This document shows positions 16,823 through 25,360 of a DNA stretch of 64,000 nt, one piece after another; position 1 is the first letter of the stretch, and each line of letters starts with the position of its first letter. The position numbers were made by a program, and so were the translations under genes. Location: NCBI GenBank assembly GCA_963766605.1, contig CAVYAT010000002.1, positions 558,001-622,000 of the forward strand, written 5' to 3'. The notes under the pieces are model-generated. The model worked only from the letters and a program-made list of their open reading frames with translations, was not told where the DNA came from and did no database searches. This DNA comes from AC-49 sp963766605 (GTDB taxonomy: Bacteria; Actinomycetota; Thermoleophilia; Solirubrobacterales; Solirubrobacteraceae).

Positions 16823-18646
16823 GCGTCGTCCAGGCCGCCGCGGTGTCGACGTTCGTGACCGCGATCATCGAGAAGAACCCGGCTCGGTAGCGGGCCAGGA
16901 TCTCCTCGACGAGCAGACCGCGCTGGCCCGCCTGGGCCAGCGCCACCACAGCGCGAAGTCCTCCCATCCATGCAGCTCGGCCTCGGAGGTGTAGCCGCCC
17001 GCGTCGAGAATCGCCTGGCGTCGCAGCATCGCCATCGCGTCGATGTAGTTGCCCCACGCCAGGCGGGCCGGATCCCAGCCCAGGTACGACATCAGCCCGA
17101 ACGGCGCCGTCGTCGTTGAAGCGCTCGATGATCCCGTAAGCGAAGCTCACCTCTGGGTGGGCGTCGAGCGCGGCCGAGAGTCGCGACAGGGCGTGCGGGT
17201 AGACCGCGTTATCGGCGTCGAGCATGAACACGTACTCGCCTCGCGCGGCCGCCACGCCGGCGTTGCGGGCCCGCGCCAGGCCCCGGTTGCGCCCGTGGGC
17301 GATCAGCTTCGCCGGAACCCACGGATGCGCCTCGAGCGTCCGCTCGACGACCTCCAGCGACGCGTCGGTCGAGCAGTCGTCGACGACGACGAGCTCGTAT
17401 GCGTCGTGATCGGAGCGGGCGACGCTGGCCAGCGCCTCGCCGACGTATTCGGCGTAGTTGTAGACCGTGACGACGACGCTGACCTGCGGCCGGGTCGCTT
17501 GCGTAGGGTCCGAACTCGGCGACCCGATCGGGCGGCGCGGGACCGGTCGGCGTCGCGCAGGCCGGCGACTTCGCGGCGCAGCGTCGTTGGTCTGGACGAT
17601 CAGGTTCTTGAGGCCCATACGGATGGCATCGATGTCCTCGTCGTGCTCGTCGATGTCGAGGTGCAACGGCATCGGCATCACCGCTTGGCGCGGCCGCGGG
17701 ATCGGCGCGGGCTCGCCGGGCGCGCTCTTGAGCGGTGTCGATGCGGCCTCCTCCAGCGACTCGAGCAGGCCGTCGATCGAGCGCTCCATCGGCATCTGCT
17801 CGCGCACGAAGTCATAGGCCTGGCGGCGGATGGCGGTGAGGCGGTCCGGGTCGTCGAGCAAAGCGCCGACCGCGAGGTGCAGATCGTCGTAGCTGGCTGA
17901 CACGAAGTGCTCGTTGGGGATGAACGGGGCGTAGCCCAGCGAGTGCTCGGTGATGACGACGGAGCCGTTGATCACCGCGCCGAGCACGCGCTGCCATTCC
18001 ATGTAGGCGAGCTCGTTGCGGTGGACGTTGAGGATCGCGTGGGCGCCGGCCAGCGCATCCCACTTCTCCGATCCCGGAGAGGAAATACGGGTGATCGGCC
18101 TGGTGAGGGATCAGTCGTCTCGTACAGGTACAGCGCCGCCCGGTGGTGCTGGAGGATCGGCGCGCATCGCGCGAGCGCCTGCTCGCGCCGCTCGGTGACG
18201 GTGCCCATGAACGTCAGCCCGACCGGTCGCTCGTGATCGTCGGCGCCGCCCCAGTGATCCCAGGCCGGAACGTAGCCGAGCGGGACGAGGCGGGCTCGGA
18301 CGCCGCGATCGGCCAGTGCCTTGGCGCCGAGGCTGTTGATGTCGATCGCCGCACCGCACTGTCCGGCGACCGCGAGGGCGCCTTCGAACCAGGTTGTGCC
18401 GGGCTGCTCGGTGCAGATTGCTACGCTGCGTTTGAGCTGCGGCCGCGTGGGATGTGCGTCGGGATGAGTGAGCGGCATGAACTCGTGCGGCACGAACAGG
18501 CAGACGAGATCGTCGGCGGCCCTGGGGAAGCAGTCGACCGAGTACTCGACCTCGACACCACGCCCGACGAGGCCGTCGGCGAACGCCTCGAGCAGCTCGG
18601 CGAAGAAGACGTTCTGGCCCGAGGCGGAGACGATGCAGACGCGCAT
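16791..18646 (-). pseudogene. Two-domain glycosyltransferase (CgeB-like + GT2), four apparent frameshifts
   Basis: From ATG 18646 the sequence reads MRVCIVSASGQNVFF and a CgeB-like half with CTEQPGTTWFEGAL. It then passes through a +1 change near 18100-18125 and another near 18062-18085. It continues with EWQRVLGAVINGS and a GT2 domain (VSVVVTVYNYAEYVG; DXD in MLDADNAVY). Two further breaks lie near 17095-17120 and 16935-16945. Three are base gains and one a loss (CGCCTGG read as CGCTGG). The intact paralogue at 18649-20529 has the same layout, which lets the frames be joined. It would be about 618 residues if intact. Confidence 0.8.
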
Positions 18647-18648
18647 GG

Positions 18649-20529
18649 TCAGCCTCCTGCGAGCGAGAACACCTGCGGATGACGTTCGGCGAGCAACGAG
18701 TGCGCGGTGCGGGCCGAGATGTCGGTGACGCTCAGCATCGAGTGGCGACTCGCGCGGTAGCGCGCGACCACGGTCGGCACAAAGACTCCGTAGCCACCCG
18801 CTTCCGCGAGGCCGCACCACAGGTCGTAGTCCTCCCAGCCGTAGAGGCGTGCGTCGGTCGTGTATCCGCCGCTCTCGCGCAGCCACGCGCCGCGGATCAG
18901 CGCCATCGCGTCGACGAAGTTGCCGTGCGCGAAGCGCTCGGGCTGCCACGGGAAGGTGTTGCGCAGCCCGACCGGGCCGGCGCCGTCGAACATCTCGAGC
19001 ATGCCGTAGGCGAACGTTGCGCCCGGTTCAGTGTCGAGCGCGTCGACGAGCTCCGCGATGCACCGCCGGTACACGGTGTTGTCGGCGTCGAGCACGAAGA
19101 TCAGCTCGCCGCGCGCCGCCTCGACAGCCGTGTTGCGTGCGGGCCCCAGCCCGCGATTGACGGGATGGCGCACCAACAGCGCGGGCACGTCTTCGTGCGA
19201 CTGCACCCACTCCTGCGCGACGGCGCACGAGCGGTCGCGCGACCCGTCGTCGACGACAACGATCTCCAGCGCGTCGAACGTCGACGCGGCCGCCGAGTCG
19301 AGCGCGGCGGCAATGTGCTTGTCGTAGTTGTACAGCGCGGTGATCACCGACACGCGCGGCCGCGCGGCCGCGTAGTCGCGCGACTGCGCGACATGTTCGA
19401 CGAGCGGGGGCGGACGGCCGTCGGCGACCGTAGCGGTAAGGCGGTCGATCCGCCGGCGCATATCCATCAGCTCGAGACGGATGTCCTTGAGCGCCGCCAG
19501 CTCCTTGCTGTCGTGCTGCTCGGCGATCTCGATGCCCTGAACGATCGGGCGGATGCGCGACCGTGGGGCGCGCGTCGGTGCGCCGCTGCGCACGGGATTG
19601 GCGTCGACCTCGTGTCCCGCCTCGATCAGGGTTGCGACGGAGGCGGAAAACGGCAGCTGCTCGCGCAACATCAGCCACGCAGCGCGAGCCATCGCCCAGC
19701 GGCGGTCCTCGTTGTCCAGCAGCGTGCGCGCGAGCAGGCCCAGCGCGTGAGGCCCGCCGGACAAGAAGTGCTCACCAGGGACGAGCGGCGCGTGCCCCGC
19801 CGAGTGCTCGGACACGACGGCGCAGCCACAGCTGATCGCCTGGACGACGCGCAGCCACTCGAAGTACGGGCGGTCGGCGACATGGATGTTGAGCAGCACA
19901 CGCGAGTCGCGCAGCAGCTGCCATTTGCTCTCGCCCATCTCGAAGTTCGTGGCCTGCGCGTCGTTGACGCGGTGGTCGTCGCCCATGACGAGGCGGCACC
20001 GGTGGCCCTGGAGTGCGTTGCCGGCTGCCGAGATCGCCCTCTCACGGTGGGGGCTGGCAATGCCGAGATGCAGGACGTCGATCGGTCGGGCGGCCCGGCC
20101 CAGCGGCTCGCCGGCCTCGAACGTCGCGCGGCTCCAGCCCGGTGTCCAGCCGAGCGGGAAATGGCGCACGTCCTTGACGCCGCGGCGCGCGAACTCGGCG
20201 ACCGATCCGCGGTTGATGTCGAGCACCGCTCCGGCCCGGGGAGCAAGGAAAGCGTCGTCCTCGAAGAATGCCGTTCCCGGTTGCTCGGCGCAGATGAAGA
20301 TCGTCCGCTTCAGCGTCGCCGGCTCGGGCTCCGTAAAGCTCCCCTCGAGGGTGAAGAACTCGTGCGGGGGGAGGACGACGTTGACGAGTCCCTTCTTCTG
20401 CTCGGCGAACCCCTCGCGGCTGATCGCGGCCGCGTGGCCGGCCGCGGCGAGCTCGTCCACGATCGCCTCTGCGATCTCGACGAAGAATTCGTTTTGCCGC
20501 GGGGCTAGGACGATCGAAAACTCGAGCAC
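18649..20529 (-). CDS. Two-domain glycosyltransferase: CgeB-like N-half, GT2 C-half
   Basis: The protein has 626 residues. Residues 1 to about 290 form a GT-B/CgeB-like half with ICAEQPGTAFFED, SVAEFARRGV and VVQAISCGCAVVSEH. After a linker with a short coiled segment, a GT-A domain starts at about residue 365 (RVSVITALYNYDKHI), with DADNTVY as the metal motif. YGWEDYDLWCGLAEAGG is the acceptor-side motif. GTG 20529 was chosen because it aligns with the start of the paralogue next door. An ATG 39 bp upstream is possible. It lies 2 bp upstream of that paralogue, a tandem duplication. Confidence 0.85.
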   Translation of the reverse strand: MLEFSIVLAPRQNEFFVEIAEAIVDELAAAGHAAAISREGFAEQKKGLVNVVLPPHEFFTLEGSFTEPEPATLKRTIFICAEQPGTAFFEDDAFLAPRAGAVLDINRGSVAEFARRGVKDVRHFPLGWTPGWSRATFEAGEPLGRAARPIDVLHLGIASPHRERAISAAGNALQGHRCRLVMGDDHRVNDAQATNFEMGESKWQLLRDSRVLLNIHVADRPYFEWLRVVQAISCGCAVVSEHSAGHAPLVPGEHFLSGGPHALGLLARTLLDNEDRRWAMARAAWLMLREQLPFSASVATLIEAGHEVDANPVRSGAPTRAPRSRIRPIVQGIEIAEQHDSKELAALKDIRLELMDMRRRIDRLTATVADGRPPPLVEHVAQSRDYAAARPRVSVITALYNYDKHIAAALDSAAASTFDALEIVVVDDGSRDRSCAVAQEWVQSHEDVPALLVRHPVNRGLGPARNTAVEAARGELIFVLDADNTVYRRCIAELVDALDTEPGATFAYGMLEMFDGAGPVGLRNTFPWQPERFAHGNFVDAMALIRGAWLRESGGYTTDARLYGWEDYDLWCGLAEAGGYGVFVPTVVARYRASRHSMLSVTDISARTAHSLLAERHPQVFSLAGG

Positions 20530-20552
20530 GCGAGCAACGCTATCGTTTGGCG

Positions 20553-21264
20553 ATGGCCCAACCGACATCGGCGGATATCGAGACGTCGCGCGTTGCGTCG
20601 TTGTCCGCGCTCTCCGGACAGGAGGCCCTGAGCGGCGCACAGCGTCTTGCGTGCCGCCGGTGGGCGTCCCAGCTGGCGGCGGGTCGCCGAATGATTGACG
20701 CTCGATGAAGTGCACGACCTGCGTGGCGTCGCGGCCGCGAGCGCCGATCTCGTGGTGTGCCTCGAGGGCGCTGCGGACCCTGCGGAGCTGCGCCGCGTTC
20801 TCGCAGACGACGGCGTACTCGTGGCTGCGGGCAGCGGTGGGCTGGAGGAGCACTTCGCCCACGTCGAGACGTACAGGATCGACGACCTCGAAGGACCTGG
20901 CGCCGCCGCCACGACCGCGCAGATCGCGGTCGCCACAGTCAGCGGGACGCCGGCCGACCTACCGAATGTCGTCGTCTTCGCGGGCGCGCAGATGCGGGCG
21001 GAGCTCCAGGCGCGCGCGCCGGGCCAGGAGCTTGAGACGGAGGTAGCCCAACTCCGCGATCAGCTCGTGCGAGCCGAGAGCGAGGCGGCACTCGTGCCCG
21101 GGCTGCGAGCGGAGCTCGACGCCCAACGTGGGCCGACGGCCGTGTCGCTGACGCCCGAACAACGCATGGTCCGCGCGGAGCAAACAGTCTCGCAGATGAG
21201 CTCGTCGATCAGCTGGAAGCTGACGAGGCCGCTGCGCTCGCTCAAGCGTCGCCTGCGGGGGTAA
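20553..21264 (+). pseudogene. Methyltransferase remnant lacking the SAM motif, with SWKLTRPLR tail
   Basis: From ATG 20553 a short frame gives a methyltransferase-like N-terminus ending in CRRWASQLAAGRRMIDA, where motif I should follow, then stops at about 20705. The next frame (TTG 20695) resumes with DEVHDLRGVAAASADLVVCL and RRVLADDGVLV, the region after motif III. About 35-45 residues with the SAM loop are absent. A short coiled region and the tail SSISWKLTRPLRSLKRRL follow. The 570-base frame 20695-21264 could still make a 189-residue scaffold-like protein. Function of the remnant is unknown. Confidence 0.6.
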
Positions 21265-21275
21265 ACATCCCCAAC

Positions 21276-22733
21276 ATGCTCGACCCGCGCGCCGTCGCCG
21301 CCGATGTGCTGCGGTTGCGCGAGACGTCGCTGTTCGTGATCGGCGACGCGCTCCTCGACGTCTACGTCGATGGCGCCGTGCGCCGCGTGTCGCCGGAGGC
21401 GCCGGTGCCGGTCGTGGAGCAGCAGGCGGTTGTCGAGCGGCTGGGGGGCGCGGCGGATGTCGCCGCCAACCTCTCGGAGCTCGGCGCGAAGGTTGTGCTC
21501 GCCGCCCGCGTCGGCGACGACGCCGACGCGGCACGGATACGCGAGCTGCTGGCTGATCGGGGGATCGACGATCGCGCGCTGGTCGCCGACGCGGCGATTC
21601 CGACGACGCGCAAGACGCGGGTCAGGGTCGGTTATCAGCAGCTCGTACGCATCGACCGTGAACAATGCGACCCGCTGTCGGGAGATGCCACCGCCTTGCT
21701 GCTCGAGCAGCTCGACGCTTTCCTGGCCGCGGACGGCTCTCTCGGGGTCGCCGTCGCTGACTACGCCAAGGGTGTCGTCACCGACGCGCTGCTGCGTGCC
21801 GTCGTCGAGCGCTGCGCCGCGGTCGGCGTTCCGGTTATCGCCGACCCCAAGAGTCGCGACATCGCGCGCTACGCCGGCGTGACGATCCTCAAGCCCAACC
21901 GCACCGAGGCGCAGCAGGCCGCCGGCGAGACTGCCAGACCCGAGGTGCTCGCCGCCGCCGTGTTGCAGCTCAGCGGCGCGCGAAACGTCGTCGTCAGCCT
22001 GTCCGCCGACGGGCTGGTTGCCGTTGGTGCCGACCTCGGCACTCCCCTGCGGCTGACGTCCCATGTCGTGCAGGTCGCCGACGTCTCCGGCGCGGGCGAC
22101 ACGATGGTTGCGCTGCTCGCCGCCGGCGCAGCGGCCGGGCTGCCGCTCGAGCGGTCTGTGCAGCTGGCCAACATCGGCGCTGCGAGGGTCTGCGAGAAGC
22201 TCGGAACGGCGACCCTGACGTCGAGCGAGCTACTCGAGGCGTTCGCGCGCGAGACCGAGCAGTCGGCGCCCGAAAAGTGGCTGGCCGACCGCGAGCTGAC
22301 AACCCGGGTGTGCGCGGCACAGCGCGAGGACGGTCGCCGAGTCGTCTTCACCAACGGCTGCTTCGACCTTCTGCATGCCGGCCACGTTCGGCTCCTGCAG
22401 GTCGCCCGGTCGCTCGGTGACGTGCTCGTCGTGGCAGTCAACGACGACGACAGCGTCCGCCGCCTCAAGGGCGAGGGCCGGCCGGTGTCGGAGCTCGATG
22501 ATCGCGTCGCGGTGCTCAGCGCCTTGGCCTGCGTCGATTTCGTGTGTGCGTTCGAGGAAGACACACCGCTCGAGCTGCTGCTCGCGATGCGTCCCGACAT
22601 CCTGGTCAAGGGCGGCGACTACGCAGCCGGCGACGTCGTTGGCGCTGGCGAGATCGCCTCGTGGGGCGGGCGCGTGGAGATCGTTCCCCTGCTTGAGAAC
22701 CGCAGCACGACGCGGCTCTTGGCCGGCCGCTAG
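21276..22733 (+). CDS. hldE: Bifunctional heptose-7-P kinase / heptose-1-P adenylyltransferase
   Basis: The protein has 485 residues, the usual length of HldE. The PfkB-type kinase half has GGAADVAANLSELGA at 58-71 and the catalytic Asp269-Gly-Ala-Gly-Asp loop (DVSGAGD, 269-275). The cytidylyltransferase-like half starts near 345 and holds FTNGCFDLLHAGH (358-370). HldE makes heptose-1,7-bisphosphate and, after GmhB, ADP-heptose. It converges on the GT9 gene, and the two share CTAG as opposite-strand stops. With gmhA (23778) and gmhB it completes the ADP-D,D-heptose route; the HldD epimerase is not evident. Confidence 0.93.
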   Translation: MLDPRAVAADVLRLRETSLFVIGDALLDVYVDGAVRRVSPEAPVPVVEQQAVVERLGGAADVAANLSELGAKVVLAARVGDDADAARIRELLADRGIDDRALVADAAIPTTRKTRVRVGYQQLVRIDREQCDPLSGDATALLLEQLDAFLAADGSLGVAVADYAKGVVTDALLRAVVERCAAVGVPVIADPKSRDIARYAGVTILKPNRTEAQQAAGETARPEVLAAAVLQLSGARNVVVSLSADGLVAVGADLGTPLRLTSHVVQVADVSGAGDTMVALLAAGAAAGLPLERSVQLANIGAARVCEKLGTATLTSSELLEAFARETEQSAPEKWLADRELTTRVCAAQREDGRRVVFTNGCFDLLHAGHVRLLQVARSLGDVLVVAVNDDDSVRRLKGEGRPVSELDDRVAVLSALACVDFVCAFEEDTPLELLLAMRPDILVKGGDYAAGDVVGAGEIASWGGRVEIVPLLENRSTTRLLAGR

Positions 22734-23740
22734 CTGGTCTCCAACGCTGGTGACCGGGAGACATCGGTGGTCGGGTCCAGCGTGTGGCACATGAGGCGGT
22801 TCGGGCACGGCGGCGTCTGGCCGAACAGAGTGCACGGCTGGCACGCCAAGCCCGACGTACGCACGATCTCCGAGCCTTCGGCCAGCGGCGCCCACTTGCG
22901 CTCGCGCCCGGACGTGAATACGGCTCGCGTCGGAGTTCCGTAGTACCCGGCGATGTGCACAGGTCCGCCGTCGACGGTCAACACGCCCTCGGCCGCCGCG
23001 ATACGTACGCACAGCGCGTCGAAGCCGAGCCCGAGCCGCGCCGCGCCCGCGCCGAGCGTGGCCGCGAGCTCATCGGCGAACGTGTCGTCGACGGGTGCGC
23101 CGACGATCGCGACTGCGCGGTCGCCCGCCCAGGCGCGCACGAGCGCCGACCATGTCTCGGCGTTCAGCGAGCGCGTCGGAGACTGGCGTCCGCTGATCGC
23201 GACGAGCAGCGTGCCGTCCGACGGTGTCGTGCGAGGCCGCACGGCAGGTTGGTCAAACGACGGTCCGATGTTCCACGCCGCTGCGAATAACCGCCCGAAC
23301 GCGACCGTCTCGTGCTCATCGTAGGGGTCGTAGCGGACCGACTCTGCCGATCGCGCGGCCCGGTTGGTGGAGGGCGCCAGAAGCCGTCCGCCGCCCGCGA
23401 CGGCGGCGCGTGCGAGCGCGTGCGAGAGCCCAAACCGCTGCTCGGTATTGACTACCAGGGCGTAGCGACCGGCGAGCGCTCGCAGCACCGCGGCGGGGTG
23501 CTCGTCGTAGACGAGGTAGTCGAGCTCCTGTAGGCGCGCCCAGGCGGCCGAACGGCGCTCGACGACCCAGCGGACGTCGCGGCATGGGTCGCGTCCCAGG
23601 CGCTCGACCGCGATCTGGGCGGCGATCAGGTCGCCCATCCCGCCGGGTCGCAGGACGAGCAGCCGATCTGTGATCGGGCGTCGGCGCCGCGCGATCGTTG
23701 CAATTCCGCGTCCCGTCGCCACCGCGGCCGGGGTGAGCAC
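22730..23740 (-). CDS. GT9 family glycosyltransferase (heptosyltransferase-like)
   Basis: The protein has 336 residues. LLVLRPGGMGDLIAAQIA near residues 21-38 is the N-terminal GT9 signature. The C-half has VLTVDGGPVHIAGYYGTPTR, which matches the donor loop (DGGP-H) of ADP-heptose:LPS heptosyltransferases. The C-terminal Cys cluster (CQPC..C..C) occurs in many GT9 proteins. GTG 23740 is the first good start; the stretch between it and the gmhA stop is open in frame but has no start codon. With hldE opposite and gmhA upstream, ADP-heptose is the likely donor. Confidence 0.87.
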   Translation of the reverse strand: MLTPAAVATGRGIATIARRRRPITDRLLVLRPGGMGDLIAAQIAVERLGRDPCRDVRWVVERRSAAWARLQELDYLVYDEHPAAVLRALAGRYALVVNTEQRFGLSHALARAAVAGGGRLLAPSTNRAARSAESVRYDPYDEHETVAFGRLFAAAWNIGPSFDQPAVRPRTTPSDGTLLVAISGRQSPTRSLNAETWSALVRAWAGDRAVAIVGAPVDDTFADELAATLGAGAARLGLGFDALCVRIAAAEGVLTVDGGPVHIAGYYGTPTRAVFTSGRERKWAPLAEGSEIVRTSGLACQPCTLFGQTPPCPNRLMCHTLDPTTDVSRSPALETS

Positions 23741-23777
23741 CCGGTCTATGGCCTTGAGACCGTCGGGGGAGCGGGCT

Positions 23778-24368
23778 TCATCCCGCGTAGTTGCCCGGGA
23801 ACAGCGCGCGCTCAACGAGCTCGACGAGCGTGTGAAGCACGATGATGTGTAGCTCCTGGACGCGATCGGAGTTCGGGCCGGCCGGGGTGCACAGCTCGAT
23901 GTCGGCCAGTGCACCCAACGGCCCGCCGGGCCGCCCGGTAAGCGCGATGACGGTGCTTCCGCGCTCACGCGCCGCCTGCGCCGCGAGCACGACGTTCGCG
24001 CTCGTACCGCTGGTCGAGAGTAGGACGACGGTGTCGCCACTACGCGCGTGGGCCTGCACGTACCGAGCGAAGACGTGCTCGAAGCCGAAGTCGTTGGCGA
24101 CGCACGTGAGGTGGGCCGCGTCGGCGATCGCGATCGCGGGTAACGGGTCGCGGACATCGCGAAACGAACCGGACAGCTCCTCTGCGAAGTGCATGGCATC
24201 GCAGAGCGATCCCCCGTTGCCGGCGGCAAGCACCCGGCCGCCGTCGCGAAGCGAGGCGACGAGTGCCTCGCCGGCTTGCTCGATGGCGCCGTGGAGCGCG
24301 TCGTCGTCCGACAACCGGCGAACGTTGTCGGTGACGTCGGCGAGCACGGCGGCAAACGGCGAGTGCAC
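23778..24368 (-). CDS. gmhA: Phosphoheptose isomerase
   Basis: The protein has 196 residues, the normal GmhA length. AAGNGGSLCDAMHFAEELSG (48-67) includes His60 and the catalytic Glu63/Glu64. HLTCVANDFGFEHVFARYV is a second GmhA hallmark, and the C-terminal helix carries the conserved His in ELHIIVLHTL. It converts sedoheptulose-7-phosphate to heptose-7-phosphate in the cytoplasm. The start is GTG 24368. The GT9 gene follows on the same strand, so the two are probably one operon. Confidence 0.92.
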   Translation of the reverse strand: MHSPFAAVLADVTDNVRRLSDDDALHGAIEQAGEALVASLRDGGRVLAAGNGGSLCDAMHFAEELSGSFRDVRDPLPAIAIADAAHLTCVANDFGFEHVFARYVQAHARSGDTVVLLSTSGTSANVVLAAQAARERGSTVIALTGRPGGPLGALADIELCTPAGPNSDRVQELHIIVLHTLVELVERALFPGNYAG

Positions 24369-24429
24369 GGTGGGACCTTAGCGGGGGTCGGTGTCGGCCA
24401 CCGGACCAGTCTCTAGCCTTCGTGCGGAG

Positions 24430-25360
24430 ATGGCCGACGCCCGTGACACCGTGCCGTGGCCCGACGCCCGCATGCGCGCCCTTTGCCCTGTGTGCGGTGC
24501 CGACGACCCCCGCGAGGACCTGGTGCTCGCCGACACCTGTCGCGGCGCCGCCTCCGCTCGCCATGTGCGCCTGCGGCGCGGCGTATCTATTGGACCCGCC
24601 GACGCCCGAATCGATCGGCGATTACTACGACAACGTGTCCGGTGCGGCGATGCAAACCTCGCCCGGCGCCTTGTTCCGGGCCATGCGCGACCGGCGAATC
24701 GCCGCCGACCTCGCGCCGCTACTGGAGCGCCTGGAACCCGACGTGGCGGTGGCCGACGTGGGGACCGGCGACGGCTCGGTCGCCGACTGGCTGCATCGCC
24801 ACGGTCGAGCAGCTGTCGGGCTGGACGTCTACGGGCCCGACGGCTGGACTCACCCCACGATTCCCTACCGTCAGGTCTCGTTCGACCGCGCCGGGCTCAC
24901 TCCTGACGTTCTCGCCGCCGCCGGCCCGGTCGGCGGCGCGGTGATGCGTCATGTCCTCGAACACGTGCATCGCCCGGCCGAGACACTAGGCCAGCTGCGG
25001 GCAGCCGGCCTTACCCATGTCCTGATCGTCGTGCCCAACGTGCGCTCGCGCATGGTGCGGCGCCTAGGCTCGCATTGGTACTACTGGGATCCACCACGGC
25101 ACCTGACGTTCTTCTCGGCCGACAGCCTCACGCGTTGCGCGGTCCGCGCAGGCTTTCGAGTCGCCTACCTGCGCACGTACGGGCTCGACGAGCTCGTCAC
25201 CTCGGCCCACCGCGCGCTCCTGGGGTCGGGTCGGCCAGGGGTTGCGCGGGTGGCGCGGGCGCTGCGCCCCACCGGCCTCATCGCCGGCGGTGCGTCGGTA
25301 CTGCAAGCACGCGTCAGCGACACGGTGGTCCACGCGGTGCTGGAGGCCGATGACGGCTGA
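24430..25360 (+). CDS. SAM-dependent methyltransferase with N-terminal zinc-ribbon (apparent frameshift)
   Basis: From ATG 24430 the frame gives ALCPVCGADDPREDLVLADT. The following MCACGAAYLLDPPTPESIGDY and all the rest lie in the +1 frame. One extra base near 24536-24550 explains this (length is 3n+1). Together these form the four-Cys ribbon plus methyltransferase layout common in glycan clusters. Motif I is VADVGTGDGSVADWL, and MRHVLEHVHRPAETL follows. SHWYYWDPPRHLTFF is typical of the family. Its stop lies 11 bp inside the next gene. Confidence 0.78.
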
